64,000 nucleotides of DNA from an uncultured Acidobacteriaceae bacterium (GTDB taxonomy: Bacteria; Acidobacteriota; Terriglobia; Terriglobales; Acidobacteriaceae), in the NCBI GenBank assembly GCA_903904755.1, contig CAIVDV010000015.1, forward strand, positions 62,001-126,000, given 5' to 3'. This document shows, one piece after another, positions 18,313 to 27,895 of the stretch. Under the pieces are notes generated by a model that made no database searches, was not told where the DNA came from, and saw only the letters and a program-made list of their open reading frames with translations. Both the position numbers and the translations under genes were made by a program. The number at the start of each line of letters is the position of its first letter. Within the stretch, counting starts at the first letter, position 1.

Positions 18313-18624
18313 GTGAAGCGCAATCTTTTAACCGCAGTTTGTATGGCGATTCTGCTGGCCGGAACGGCACTGGCAGATGGTGGAGCGGATATCTACAAGG
18401 CGAAATGCGCGCTGTGCCATGGGCCGGATGGCCTGGCTGGAACCCCGGCGGGCAAGGCGCTGAAGGCTGTCTCCTTCAAGGATCCCGCAGTGGTAAAGGC
18501 GAAGGACGCTGACCTGATTGCCGCGGTCACGAACGGCAAGAACAAGATGCCGGCCTTCAACGGCAAGCTGAGCCCGGCAGATATCAAGGCCGCTGTCGGC
18601 TATATCCGGACGCTGGCCAAGTAA
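18313..18624 (+). CDS. Small periplasmic c-type cytochrome
   Basis: A 103-residue monohaem cytochrome c. It has a signal peptide (NLLTAVCMAILLAGTALA), one CALCH haem site about residue 34, and a distal Met in NKMPAFNGKL. The class I pattern (GADIYKAKCALCHGPDG at the N side, IKAAVGYIRTLAK at the C side) is intact. The GTG start at 18313 follows AAGGAG nine bases upstream. It probably shuttles electrons in the periplasm. The convergent neighbours encode a bd-like oxidase complex with its own c-haems, so an electron-donor role to that complex is a reasonable guess but is not shown by the sequence. Confidence 0.88.
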   Translation: MKRNLLTAVCMAILLAGTALADGGADIYKAKCALCHGPDGLAGTPAGKALKAVSFKDPAVVKAKDADLIAAVTNGKNKMPAFNGKLSPADIKAAVGYIRTLAK

Positions 18625-18635
18625 GGCACAAATGC

Positions 18636-18684
18636 AAAATGCCCGAGTCGCCCACCCAGTAGGGGCGGCTCGGGCATTTTTGCG
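18636..18684. terminator. Bidirectional terminator between convergent cytochrome genes
   Basis: A perfect 12-bp stem (18636-18647 with 18669-18680), extended inward by six more pairs, is flanked by A-rich and T-rich sequence on opposite sides. It can end the cytochrome c transcript (plus strand) and the transcription coming from the other side. Confidence 0.85.
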
Positions 18685-18699
18685 TTTTGGCGCAGCGGC

Positions 18700-19806
18700 T
18701 CAGGCTTCGCGCTTGAAGAAGCCGTAGCGCATGAGCATGATGAACCACAGCACGATGCCGGCCACGAAGAGAACCAGGAAGCCGATCATGGGCGACCACT
18801 GCGTGCTGACGGCCATCTCCTGCGGGTGGTGCCAGGGCTTCAGGTAGGCGTCGCGCAGAGTTTCCCGCATCACCGACATGCTGAGGATGATGGCTGCGGT
18901 GAGCCCGGTGACCGTAATGCCCGCCAAGCGGATGTTGGCCGTTCGCACCGCGCGCGACATGAGCATGATGGCCACGCCCGCGCCCAGGAAGCCGAAGCCG
19001 AAGAGGGCTGTTGCCAGCGGATTGTCGCCCATGAAGAGCAGACGCATCTCCCGCGGCAGGCTCATCAGGAACCAGCTGCCCACCAGGTACTGCGCCATGG
19101 TGGCATAGAGAAACGCCTTGCCGCCGAGGTGGAAGATGGCCTTGGCGTACTCCTCATCGCGCTTCCAGTTGGCCCAGGCCACCATCACCAGCAGCAGGCC
19201 GCCAACCGCCACCGCCGAGACCATGAAGTGCAGGTAACGCGGGATCAGAGTAGGCTCGGCAAGGTTCAAGTTCCAGCCCGTGGGGTTGGCCAGGTACTTC
19301 TGCGCCCAGGTGGCGGGGGTTTGGCTGAGGGTGAAGTTGTTGGAATAGATAAACCCGATGATGAGGCAGAGCGCGATGCTGAAAAGCATCACCTTGCCGG
19401 CTGCCGCGGGCTTTTTCTCGCCCTTGTGGGCCACGAAGTAGAAGCCGTAATAGGCGAACATCAACAGCAGAATCACCAGGAACCACGGCCACGCCATTAC
19501 GATGGACGAGGTGTAGATGTACTGCCCGTAGAGCACCTGCACAAACAGCAGCGGCGCGATGCCGAGCGTGATGGTGGCGGCCAGCAGGGTGGGAACCTTT
19601 TTGGCAATGTCGAGAAAGATGCGGCTGCCGTAGGCGCTGGTGCGGCCTCGCCAGCGGGCAAACAGAGCCAGCCCCGCGCCGCCCAGCATACAGTTCATCG
19701 CCGTGATGTGCAGGAAAAAGGTGACAATCAGCAGCAGCTTGAAGACCCAGTAAGGCGCCGGCAACGGATTGGGATCGATGGTGGGAACTGCGGTGGGATC
19801 AAACAC
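18700..19806 (-). CDS. Polytopic membrane subunit paired with a bd-like oxidase subunit
   Basis: A 368-residue protein with about eight hydrophobic helices and no haem-c motif. It contains HITAMNCMLGG early and RYLHFMVSAVAVGGL in the middle, so several membrane histidines could bind haem b. GTG 19806 shares a base with the stop of the upstream gene (TAGTG), and a perfect AAAGGAGG lies eight bases before it, so the two genes are translationally coupled. By position it is the second subunit of the cytochrome complex encoded upstream, corresponding loosely to CydB, although direct sequence similarity to CydB is not evident by eye. Family membership is therefore an inference from context. Confidence 0.75.
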   Translation of the reverse strand: MFDPTAVPTIDPNPLPAPYWVFKLLLIVTFFLHITAMNCMLGGAGLALFARWRGRTSAYGSRIFLDIAKKVPTLLAATITLGIAPLLFVQVLYGQYIYTSSIVMAWPWFLVILLLMFAYYGFYFVAHKGEKKPAAAGKVMLFSIALCLIIGFIYSNNFTLSQTPATWAQKYLANPTGWNLNLAEPTLIPRYLHFMVSAVAVGGLLLVMVAWANWKRDEEYAKAIFHLGGKAFLYATMAQYLVGSWFLMSLPREMRLLFMGDNPLATALFGFGFLGAGVAIMLMSRAVRTANIRLAGITVTGLTAAIILSMSVMRETLRDAYLKPWHHPQEMAVSTQWSPMIGFLVLFVAGIVLWFIMLMRYGFFKREA

Positions 19807-21377
19807 TAGTTGCCTCCTTTGGCCGGTGCGGCGGGGGCGGGAAATGCGGCGCGCTGGGTATTCACCCAGGCAACCAGAGCGCGGCGTTCGCCCTCGGGCA
19901 GCTTCAGGTCAGGCATCACCGGGAAGAGGCTGGTCAGGTCCTTCAGCGCGTCGGTGGCCTGCTGCGGGTCACGCGGCAGGTTGCTGAAGAGATGGTCCGC
20001 GGCCTTCACCTGGTGGCACATGGCGCAGTTGCGCTCGTAGACTTCGTGGCCGTCGGCGATTTCCGCCGGGTGGATGCTCTGCAGCGAGTTCACGTAGGCC
20101 ACCAGCGCCTCGCGCTCCGCGTCAGTCCCGGCAAAGTCGGGCATCACGCCATTGTGCATCAGGTAGATGCCGCCCAGCATGGCGTGAACCTTGTCGGGGT
20201 CCCACTGGCGCTTTTCAATCAGCTGGTGAATGCCGCGGTAGCCGGTCGGCGTGTGGCAGGCCTGGCACTCCACGCGGAAGATCTCGTGGCCGACAGCAAC
20301 CTGGTTGGCCGGCGTAAGGGTGCGTGTGCTGATAAAGCGCGCCGCGTTGAGCACTCCGGCCTGGTTCACGCCGGGCACGGTGAATCCGCCGTCACCAGGA
20401 ATGGCAGCCGAGTACAGCGAGTTGGCGTAGAGGTAGTTGGCGATGACGTAGGGCTTGCGAACCGACTCGCGGACGAACTCGAAGGAGTCCATGGCGCCCA
20501 GAGCGGCCACCGCGACGATGAGCGCGAAAGCGATGTGCAGGCGACGCGGCATGACCAGCGCAACCAGCGCCAGCAGCAGCGTGATCCCGAGGAAGCAGCA
20601 GGCGTAGAGGGCAAAGCGGCTGCCGGTGGGCATGGCTCCCTGGGCGCTGGCCCACAGATCCGCCGGGATGCGTCCGATGTACCACTTTGCGCACAGCGGC
20701 AGCAGCAGCAGCGTGGGAACGGTCCATAGCGAAGCCCATCGCACGATGCGGGCCTTGAGGTCGGCGTCCTTGATGAGGCTGGCGGTGATGAGCGCGTAGA
20801 TGCCGGCCAGCGACAGCGAAAGGCAGGAGCGGAAGGCCAGCGATGGCCAGTAGGTGGGGTTGAAGAACCCAGTCCAGAACTGGTGGTCTTCAATCCACTT
20901 GCCGGGGGTGAGCATGAAGGTGATGATGCCGTTGATGACGACCATCGAAGCAAAGGCGGTCCAGAAGTAGATCCAGCCGTACCACTGGTGCACCTTGGGC
21001 TCCAGCTTGTCCCAGCCGTAGAGGTAGAAGAGAGCTGCCGAGATTTCCAGGAAGAAGAAGACCCACTCGATGGCCCAGCCCCAGACGTAGATGTGGATGA
21101 GGTCGCTGGTGGCTGTGGGGCTGATGAGGCCGATGGTGAACCAGATGCCGACGCCGGTGACCGCGCCAAAGACGACGGTGAGCAGCACGAAGAACTTGGT
21201 GTGGGCCTTGAGCCAGCCAAGCAGCGCCGTGTCGCCAGAGCGCCGGGCCTTGATTTCCGTAAGGATAAGGAACAGGCCGCCACCAACGGCGAAGTGCGAA
21301 ACAAAGACATGGATGCCTGCCACGAGCGCCATCAGCAATCCGGCACCGAAAGCGACATCCCAAACTGGGTAATTCAT
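19806..21377 (-). CDS. Cytochrome bd-like large subunit fused to a two-haem cytochrome c domain
   Basis: A 523-residue membrane protein. The first 330 residues have about nine helices and CydA-like features (AGIHVFVSHFAVGGGLFL, WGWAIEWVFFFLEISAAL, WYGWIYFWTAFASMVVING). The quinol-binding GRQPW motif of classical CydA was not found. The C-terminal 170 residues are periplasmic and carry two c-haem sites, CQACH (371-375) and CAMCH (451-455), with Met-containing segments HNGVMPDFAG and LFPVMPDLKLPEG as likely distal ligands. The arrangement fits members of the bd superfamily proposed to take electrons from cytochrome c and not from quinol. ATG 21377 follows GGGGGGAG. With the next gene it forms a two-gene operon. 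Oxygen reduction is inferred; another acceptor is possible. Confidence 0.8.
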   Translation of the reverse strand: MNYPVWDVAFGAGLLMALVAGIHVFVSHFAVGGGLFLILTEIKARRSGDTALLGWLKAHTKFFVLLTVVFGAVTGVGIWFTIGLISPTATSDLIHIYVWGWAIEWVFFFLEISAALFYLYGWDKLEPKVHQWYGWIYFWTAFASMVVINGIITFMLTPGKWIEDHQFWTGFFNPTYWPSLAFRSCLSLSLAGIYALITASLIKDADLKARIVRWASLWTVPTLLLLPLCAKWYIGRIPADLWASAQGAMPTGSRFALYACCFLGITLLLALVALVMPRRLHIAFALIVAVAALGAMDSFEFVRESVRKPYVIANYLYANSLYSAAIPGDGGFTVPGVNQAGVLNAARFISTRTLTPANQVAVGHEIFRVECQACHTPTGYRGIHQLIEKRQWDPDKVHAMLGGIYLMHNGVMPDFAGTDAEREALVAYVNSLQSIHPAEIADGHEVYERNCAMCHQVKAADHLFSNLPRDPQQATDALKDLTSLFPVMPDLKLPEGERRALVAWVNTQRAAFPAPAAPAKGGN

Positions 21378-21544
21378 GCGTTCTCCCCCCGAGAGTGTGG
21401 CGGCGCCTGGAGGTCCAGCTTGCAGCACACAGCCAACGTTCGATTGTATCGCCGTGGAATGGCTGGCCGTGTGTGCCGGAACACTCCGCGTTGACTCGGT
21501 GGAATGAGTGCGCTCGAAGGCGCGGCCGCAGCAGGCTCAGCGGC

Positions 21545-21577
21545 AAGAAAAAAGGCGCCGGTCGCCCGACGCCCTTT
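21545..21577 (-). terminator. Rho-independent terminator after the glutamate dehydrogenase gene
   Basis: On the minus strand an 8-bp GC stem (73-66 with 61-54 of 215xx, one G-T pair) with a GCGA loop is followed by CTTTTTTCTT. It lies 23 bp downstream of the gdhA stop. Confidence 0.75.
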
Positions 21578-21599
21578 CTGTTTTGCAATGCCTGGGAGC

Positions 21600-22868
21600 C
21601 TACGCGTAGATGCCGCGCTGCTTGATGGTGAAGGCGACGCGGTCAATGGCCAGCATGTAGGCCGCGATGCGGTTGTTGACGCCGTGGGCTTCGGCATAGC
21701 GAACGACATCGTCGAAGCTGTCTTTCATGATGTTTTCCAGCCGCTCGATGACGTCGGCCTCGCGCCAGAAGTAGCCCATGCGGTCCTGCACCCACTCAAA
21801 ATAGCTGGCGGTGACGCCGCCGGAGTTGGCCAGAATGTCGGGCATGACGAAGATGCGCTTTTCCGCCAGAATCTCATCGGCGACCGCGGTGGTGGGGCCA
21901 TTTGCGCCCTCCACAATGATGCGGGCCTGGATGCGGTCGGCATTGCGGCTGGTGATGACGTTCTCGGTCGCGGCCGGAATGAGGATGTCGCACTCGGAGA
22001 CCATGACTTCGTCAGACGGGACGGCCTCGGCATTGGGGAAGCCCAGGATGGAGCCATTACGGTCCTTGAACTCCAGCAGTTGATGAATATCGATGCCGGC
22101 GGGGTTGAAGAGGCCGCCGTCATATTCGGCGATGCCGATGACTTTGTAGCCGGCGTCGTGCAGCAGGCGGGCGGCATTTGAGCCGACGTTGCCGAAGCCC
22201 TGCACGATGACGCGGCAACCCTGCTGGGGCATGTGCAGATAGTTCAGGCTCTGGTCGCAAATGACCTTGATGCCTCGGCCGGTGGCTTCCTTGCGTCCGC
22301 GCGAGCCGCCGATATTCAACGGCTTGCCGGTGACCACGCTGGTGACGGTGTGGCCCATGTGCATGGAGTAGGTATCCATAATCCACGCCATGGTCTGCTC
22401 GTTGGTGTTCATGTCGGGCGCGGGCACGTCTTTTTCCGGGCCGATGAACTCGATGATCTCTGACGTGTAGCGGCGAGTCATGCGCTCCAACTCGCCCTGG
22501 CTCATCTGCTTGGGATTGCAGATGACGCCGCCCTTGGCTCCGCCAAAGGGGATGTTGACGACGGCGCACTTCCAGGTCATCCAGCTTGCCAGGGCGCGCA
22601 CTTCGTCAAGCGTAACGTCGGGAGCGTAGCGGATGCCGCCTTTGCCGGGGCCGCGCGCGATGGAGTGCTGCACTCGGTAGCCGGTGAAGAGCTCAATGCG
22701 GCCGTCGTCCATTACTACCGGAAAGTGCACGATAATCTCGCGCGAGGGCGAGTTGAGGACCTTCCAGATATTGGGGTCCAGGTTGAGTTTGCGCGCTGCG
22801 AAGTCGAATCGAGCACTCTGTGCTTCCCAGGGGTTAATCTCGTGCTCGAGGCTGATGGTGGTTGCCAT
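21600..22868 (-). CDS. gdhA: Glutamate dehydrogenase
   Basis: The 422-residue product matches hexameric Glu/Leu/Phe/Val dehydrogenases of the small (about 420 residue) type. Visible are [19 protein letters not shown] (substrate-binding Lys), [16 protein letters not shown] (catalytic Lys region), [17 protein letters not shown] (catalytic Asp), the dinucleotide-binding [14 protein letters not shown], and VEGANGPTT. It interconverts glutamate and 2-oxoglutarate plus ammonia in the cytoplasm. After the beta2 strand the residues IAEYDGG might suggest NAD over NADP, but coenzyme choice is not certain. ATG 22868 follows GGAG nine bases upstream; the frame stays open for 88 codons more, but that stretch reads as leader DNA. 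Confidence 0.93.
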   Translation of the reverse strand: MATTISLEHEINPWEAQSARFDFAARKLNLDPNIWKVLNSPSREIIVHFPVVMDDGRIELFTGYRVQHSIARGPGKGGIRYAPDVTLDEVRALASWMTWKCAVVNIPFGGAKGGVICNPKQMSQGELERMTRRYTSEIIEFIGPEKDVPAPDMNTNEQTMAWIMDTYSMHMGHTVTSVVTGKPLNIGGSRGRKEATGRGIKVICDQSLNYLHMPQQGCRVIVQGFGNVGSNAARLLHDAGYKVIGIAEYDGGLFNPAGIDIHQLLEFKDRNGSILGFPNAEAVPSDEVMVSECDILIPAATENVITSRNADRIQARIIVEGANGPTTAVADEILAEKRIFVMPDILANSGGVTASYFEWVQDRMGYFWREADVIERLENIMKDSFDDVVRYAEAHGVNNRIAAYMLAIDRVAFTIKQRGIYA

Positions 22869-23323
22869 TGGGTATATCTCCAGTCCTGACCGCCCTGCGC
22901 ATGGGGCCGACGATGGGCCGGGTGCGCGGGCGCTGCGGTTGCCAACTCTCTCTGGCTTTGGCGGCCACTCTGGGGTCCGCGCTGGAGTGTTGGACGCAAC
23001 AGCAGGGTACTCCGGTTCGGAAAAGCCGCGCCTGTTTGCTGCCCCATCGTCCAGACCCGAGATGCTTGCCTGTCGGGTCGGAGAGGGTGCCGCAGCGCTG
23101 CCGTCGTCTGGGGTGGGAACCGGTTGCTCCACGCCAAACCGGAGACGAGCCTACGCCTGCCCCCTGAGAACAGTCAACCCCACTTTGGTACCCCCGCGCT
23201 CGAAGCGCGTTGGGTGGAACCAGCGAGGGTAATGGAAGTCCAGTATGGAATATCGGCGGGCGCAGGTTTGTATAGATTTGGTAAGGATTTGGGGAATTTT
23301 CGGTGGCGGGCCGAACGCATGAA
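22869..23323. other. 455-bp gene-free region upstream of gdhA
   Basis: No credible gene. It contains a perfect 7-bp inverted repeat with a 12-base loop (23054-23060 with 23073-23079), which would lie in the gdhA leader if transcription starts upstream of it. I could not match it to a known riboswitch. Confidence 0.4.
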
Positions 23324-25288
23324 TCAATTTCGGTCCAGGTGCCCCCCGCAGTGACCGATGATAATTAGTTTCCGCTCGGCGAGCCATTCGAAGTGGATGC
23401 GTAGGGTTTCGGCATCGCTCCATTTCACACCCATTTTCAGATGCTTTTCCATGAACAGGGATTCCCCTTCAAAGTCAAAGGTGCGACGCTTGCGACCAGC
23501 TTTGGGCAGGATGCTGCCTTCATTGGTCGCATAGGATGTCCCAAAAAGACTTCGAGCAACGGCATCGCCACTGCCCTTCTGAATTTCTTCCCAATACTCA
23601 GTGCTGAGTGTCCAAAGTAAGGCAAAAGCATCTTCGGCATAACGGAAATCCTCCGCAGACCGAGCGGATTTGTAGGCGCTTGCAAGCACGACAATGCGAT
23701 CGGGGAAGAGTGCTTCGAGGATGACCAGCGCGGCTTCCAGAACGGGTAGCTTCTCCCCAAACCTTGGTAGAAGACCCTTGAGAGCTTCCGGGGATATGCG
23801 TTGGTTATCAATCGGTGCGGTTGCATTCTGGCGCCTGCTGACGGAGTCCAGTGTCGCCTTCAAGTCGTTGACCTGGCGTTCATAGTCCTTCAAAACATCA
23901 TCAATCTGCTCAGCGCGTTGGGCTTCCAGCTCAATGCGGCGGAACTTTACGGCCAAAGTATCCAGTTCTCGGGAAAGCTCGTTGAAAGCTTTGCGCATGG
24001 GGCGAAGACTGGCGGAAGGCTCGCGTTCGCTGTCCTTGGCAATTGCCTGTTTTTCGTTAAGTTCTTCAAATTCTGACAGGTAAAGGTCCCGGTCTTCCTT
24101 CGCCTGGGTTAGCTCTGACTCAGATCTGGAGCGACCAACGCGCTCCTGCTCGAGCGTAGCCCGAAGCGAATCGATCTCTTTTTCGTATTTCGAGACTCTC
24201 TCAACGAGCCCCTCGTTTTCTTCCTGCAGAATTTTGTGCAGTGCGGCCGCAATCTCGGCCTCATCCTGGTTCGGTTGGGCAGGCGCCTCTGGAACCTCTT
24301 CCGTGAGCTGGCCGGTATCCACCGCCGGCAAAATCGCGGCAATTGGTAATCGCGGGGCGGAGTCGGCAAGCTGACGATTTTGGATTTCCAACTCACGACG
24401 GAGGGTTTCCGGCGAGAGGAGCGGTGATGCCTCAAATTGAGCGGTGACGAGACGAAACACATGCGCGGTGCATTGGTTGAGGAATCCGTCGCGATAGGCG
24501 GCATCGGCGCGCTGGACTGCTTCTGCAAGCCAGAGCTTGTGCTGCATCTTGTCGCCAGCGCGGCTGAATCCAGGGTTGTAACAGCGCACCCCACCAAGGT
24601 AGGTCGACCACTCCTTTCCCCATTTCCTGGAAAGGTCCCAAGCAGTCGCTCCGTCGATACGGACCACATGAGCCGTACCCGCGAGCTCACGCGCGAGTCG
24701 GTCGGCATCCGCAAAAACTTCTCCTGTGTCCGGGTCTTCACTGACGAGGATCACGGGGAGCATTCGTTCCGGGTGCTCAAGCAGGAACATCAGACCGTCG
24801 AGGTCCTCGCCTCGGTAGGTTCGGGTGGTTGATTCGAGGACTTCGAGATCCAAGGTGCCAACGCAATCCACGATTTCGCGAAGCAGACGGGGCGCTCGGT
24901 GCAGAGGTTGGACTGTAAATTCGTTGGGTTGGCGGAAACTGAGCCGCAGCGACAGCTTTGCTCCCGCCCCCACGCGGCGCAACGAGACCTCGCATATCCA
25001 GGTTCGAAAACCTGCGCTGGAATCAGGCTCTTCCATTGCGAGGGCTAATGCATCATAGGTGCGCGCAAATTCAAGCTTGAATCGATCTCTTGCGAAGCTC
25101 AGGTCGTTTTGCCCTTCTGCAATCTCCGCATCGTAAGGGACTCCCTTGCGGTTCCACCATCCGACAATAATTGCCTCAGTCTGTTCGATGGCACTATCCG
25201 ACTCTCGTAGCATCAAGTCGAGTCGTAAGACGGTGGAAAGCCGAGGAATGGAAAGTGTAGATAACTGATCTTGCAGAGTAAGACCCAC
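23324..25288 (-). CDS. Large coiled-coil protein of unknown function (possible defence-island gene)
   Basis: A 654-residue soluble protein whose family I cannot name. Residues 1-300 are a mixed alpha/beta region with LARELAGTAHVVRIDG, then YLGGVRCYNPGFSRAGDKM and HKLWLAEAV, suggesting a conserved nucleotide- or nucleic-acid-handling domain. Residues about 350-500 are strongly heptad-like (EENEGLVERVSKYEKEIDSL onward). The last 65 residues form a compact module with FEGESLFMEKHLKMG, then LRIHFEWLAERKLIIIGHCG. GTG 25288 follows GGAGGTGA, a strong ribosome-binding site. Its base composition looks less GC-rich than its neighbours, hinting at horizontal acquisition. It sits alone, with no recognised nuclease, methylase or toxin beside it, between gdhA and trpE. 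A defence or DNA-processing role is only a guess. Confidence 0.75.
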   Translation of the reverse strand: MGLTLQDQLSTLSIPRLSTVLRLDLMLRESDSAIEQTEAIIVGWWNRKGVPYDAEIAEGQNDLSFARDRFKLEFARTYDALALAMEEPDSSAGFRTWICEVSLRRVGAGAKLSLRLSFRQPNEFTVQPLHRAPRLLREIVDCVGTLDLEVLESTTRTYRGEDLDGLMFLLEHPERMLPVILVSEDPDTGEVFADADRLARELAGTAHVVRIDGATAWDLSRKWGKEWSTYLGGVRCYNPGFSRAGDKMQHKLWLAEAVQRADAAYRDGFLNQCTAHVFRLVTAQFEASPLLSPETLRRELEIQNRQLADSAPRLPIAAILPAVDTGQLTEEVPEAPAQPNQDEAEIAAALHKILQEENEGLVERVSKYEKEIDSLRATLEQERVGRSRSESELTQAKEDRDLYLSEFEELNEKQAIAKDSEREPSASLRPMRKAFNELSRELDTLAVKFRRIELEAQRAEQIDDVLKDYERQVNDLKATLDSVSRRQNATAPIDNQRISPEALKGLLPRFGEKLPVLEAALVILEALFPDRIVVLASAYKSARSAEDFRYAEDAFALLWTLSTEYWEEIQKGSGDAVARSLFGTSYATNEGSILPKAGRKRRTFDFEGESLFMEKHLKMGVKWSDAETLRIHFEWLAERKLIIIGHCGGHLDRN

Positions 25289-25463
25289 TCGTCACCTCCG
25301 TGGTGAAGCGAAGCACAGGCGAACGGCACAGTTTTAAGTGCAATCAGTATGGGCCTGCCGGGAGGAAAATTAAAGGGGGAAGAATTCCACACCCCCCGCA
25401 GTGTGACCGGCACCCGCCAGATGGCTCCTGTTGCACCCCACCGCCATTTACACTGGGACTGAG

Positions 25464-27005
25464 ATGGCCACCCAAGACCCAGTTTCGCCCAGCCGAAAAG
25501 AGTTCCTCGCCCTGGCGAAGGACCACACCCTTGTCCCTGTCTACCGCACCCTCGTCGCTGACCTGGAGACTCCGGTTTCGGCGTTTTTGCGGGCGGCCTG
25601 GGAGGCGCCGGAGTGCTTTCTGCTGGAGTCCGTGGAGAACGGCGAGAAGGTGGGCCGGTACACCTTTATCGGGCTGAATCCCTACAAGCGCATCGTCTCG
25701 CGCGGACGCCAGATTACGATTACCGAAGGCAAGCGGACGACACAACTGGAAGGCGATGTTTTTGACCTGCTGCGCGAGGCGCTGAGCGGACATACGCCGG
25801 CCACGCTGCCTGGGCTGCCCCCTTTCACCGCAGGCGCCGTGGGCTTCCTGAGCTATGACGTGGTGCGCCTGGTAGAGAAGCTGCCGGCGACGGCGGCCGA
25901 CGAGCTGCAGGTGCCGGATGCCTGCCTGCTCTTCTTTGATGAAGTGCTGGCCTTTGACCATGTCCGCAAAGAGATTCTGCTGATTGCCACCGCCGATGTG
26001 ACGCTCACCAATCCTGCTGCAGCCTATGACGACGCAGTGAAGCGGCTGAAGCGGCTGGAAAAGCGCCTGGCGCAACCTCTGCCCAAGCTGCCCAGGCCCA
26101 AGGGCGGCGCCAAGCTGAAGGTGACCCACCGGACGAAGAAGAAGGATTACCTGGCCGGAGTCGAGAAGATTCGCGAGTACATTCGCGCCGGGGACGTCTT
26201 CCAGACCGTCTACTCCCAGCGGCTTGACCTGGATCTCGATGTGGACCCGTTTGCTGTCTATCGCGCGCTGCGGACGGTGAATCCCTCGCCGTATATGTAC
26301 TTTCTGCGGGTCACTCCGGATGCTGTGCCGGGTGCGAAGGCCAAGCCGGTGCGGGCGGGGAAGCCGGTGGCTGGGCGGCTGGAGGTTGCGGGCTCTTCGC
26401 CGGAGCTGCTGGTGCGCGTGCACCAGGGCACGGTGGAGTACAGGCCGATTGCCGGCACCCGCAAGCGCAGCGCCGATGAGGCGGAAGACCTGGCGCTGGA
26501 AGCCGAGATGATGGCCGACGAGAAGGAACTGAGCGAACACGTGATGCTGGTGGACCTGGGCCGCAACGACGTGGGCCGAGTGTCGAAGTTTGGCAGCGTG
26601 AGCGTGGACCGGCTGATGTTTGTGGAGCGGTACAGCCACGTGATGCACATGGTTTCCGCCATCAGCGGGCAACTGCGGCCTGAGTTGAGTGCAGTGGACG
26701 CGATGCGCGCCTGCTTCCCTGCCGGGACGCTCTCAGGCGCGCCCAAGGTGCGGGCGATGGAAGTGATTGAGGAGCTGGAGCCGGCGCGGCGCGGGATCTA
26801 CGGCGGCGCGGTGCTCTACGCGGATTTCAGCGGCAACCTCGACAGTTGCATCACTATCCGCTCGCTGGTGGCGCAGGGCGGCCGCGGCCATGTGCAGGCC
26901 GGTGCCGGAATTGTGGCTGATTCCGTGCCGGAATCAGAAAACCAGGAGTGCCTGAACAAAGCCCAGGCCGTGCTGCGGGCGATTGAGCGGGCGCGGGGAA
27001 ACTGA
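25464..27005 (+). CDS. trpE: Anthranilate synthase component I
   Basis: TrpE converts chorismate to anthranilate, the first step of tryptophan synthesis, with ammonia supplied by TrpG. The 513-residue product shows the N-terminal tryptophan-binding region (CFLLESVENGEKVGRYTFIG; LLES motif), then the chorismate-binding core: EYIRAGDVFQTVYSQR, NPSPYMYFL, GSSPELLVR, RPIAGTRKRSADEAED, ELSEHVMLVDLGRNDVGRV, FPAGTLSGAPKVRAMEVI, GIYGGAVLY and the C-terminal GAGIVADSVPESENQE. An extra short loop follows NPSPYMYFLRVTPDAVPG. ATG 25464 is preferred over an upstream in-frame TTG. It is monocistronic, with a strong terminator. The trpG gene is about 25 kb away on the other strand. Confidence 0.96.
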   Translation: MATQDPVSPSRKEFLALAKDHTLVPVYRTLVADLETPVSAFLRAAWEAPECFLLESVENGEKVGRYTFIGLNPYKRIVSRGRQITITEGKRTTQLEGDVFDLLREALSGHTPATLPGLPPFTAGAVGFLSYDVVRLVEKLPATAADELQVPDACLLFFDEVLAFDHVRKEILLIATADVTLTNPAAAYDDAVKRLKRLEKRLAQPLPKLPRPKGGAKLKVTHRTKKKDYLAGVEKIREYIRAGDVFQTVYSQRLDLDLDVDPFAVYRALRTVNPSPYMYFLRVTPDAVPGAKAKPVRAGKPVAGRLEVAGSSPELLVRVHQGTVEYRPIAGTRKRSADEAEDLALEAEMMADEKELSEHVMLVDLGRNDVGRVSKFGSVSVDRLMFVERYSHVMHMVSAISGQLRPELSAVDAMRACFPAGTLSGAPKVRAMEVIEELEPARRGIYGGAVLYADFSGNLDSCITIRSLVAQGGRGHVQAGAGIVADSVPESENQECLNKAQAVLRAIERARGN

Positions 27006-27027
27006 CCGCAGGTGCAACAGAATGGAA

Positions 27028-27062
27028 GAAGGCCGGGGCGGGTGCCCTGGCCTTCTTTTTTT
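27028..27062 (+). terminator. Rho-independent terminator after trpE
   Basis: A 12-bp stem with one G-T pair (27028-27039 with 27044-27055), a GGGT loop and seven T. Confidence 0.9.
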
Positions 27063-27895
27063 ACTGAGCTCGGGGCAGCCCTGCTCTGAGGGACCGCTCT
27101 GCCCCATACTCAACCTGAAGAAGTTGCGGCGCAGTGGTGCGGATCAGCGACGAGCCTGCAGACGGCACGCCGAGCTGCCCCGGAAACGGCCCTCAGACAT
27201 GCTGCCGATTGCAGGCCGCAGCCACAAGTGCCGGTTCTCTGCTGCCATGCAGCAACTTCCCCTTCCTTTCGCCCAGGCCGCACCCGGCTGACTTCCCCGC
27301 CCCCTTCTTTGGCAAAACCCAACCACTCCCCTATATGAATTCACCTTATGTTTACTGTTCCCGAGATAGGCTCGATATATACCTAAGTCACGCGGAAGTA
27401 GTTTGCTTCGGCTTCGTTCACCAAAGGTTAACAGTAGCCGAAGCGTATTCACGAGAAATAAATATTCAGGTGGTTGGGAAAACATCAACGAATCCGTCAT
27501 TCTTTCGCGGCTCTTCGTTTTATGCGCTTCTGGAGCGGGTGTACAGCAAAACATGTCGCGGGTCATTGCGTATCAGAAAGGGTGGACAGGCCATCCTTTT
27601 GATAAGTGCGCCAATTTTTCGACTGCATCGCAAAGGGATGCAGTTATCTTTCACGTCCGGCAGCAAGTAAGTCAAGGTTCCGTTTCGATTGCCTTGGCAG
27701 TAAGTTCTCGGGCCCAATTGTTTCAGTTTGTTCATCTTTCAACACGTGGTGGCCAGTTTGTGGATTGTCAGCGACATAACTTGCCTAACCATGCAGCTAT
27801 CCTGCGGCCGGACGGTGCATGGCGCAGATGCCTCACGCAGAACGGCAAAGGGCAGCAACCCGGCACAACCGGGACCTTGGGGGGAATTGTCGGCG
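27063..27895. other. AT-richer gene-free region before the sigma-factor gene
   Basis: More than 800 bp with no convincing gene. From about 27320 to 27750 it is visibly AT-richer than the rest of the window. A perfect 9-bp inverted repeat (27405-27413 with 27436-27444, loop of 22) is present. Several short open frames occur but none has a ribosome-binding site or protein-like sequence. It probably carries the promoter and a long leader for the ECF sigma gene, or remnants of an inserted element. Confidence 0.45.

Noticed and set aside
27134-27895. Several short plus-strand frames before the sigma factor gene
   Set aside because: They lack ribosome-binding sites, overlap one another and have no protein-like composition.
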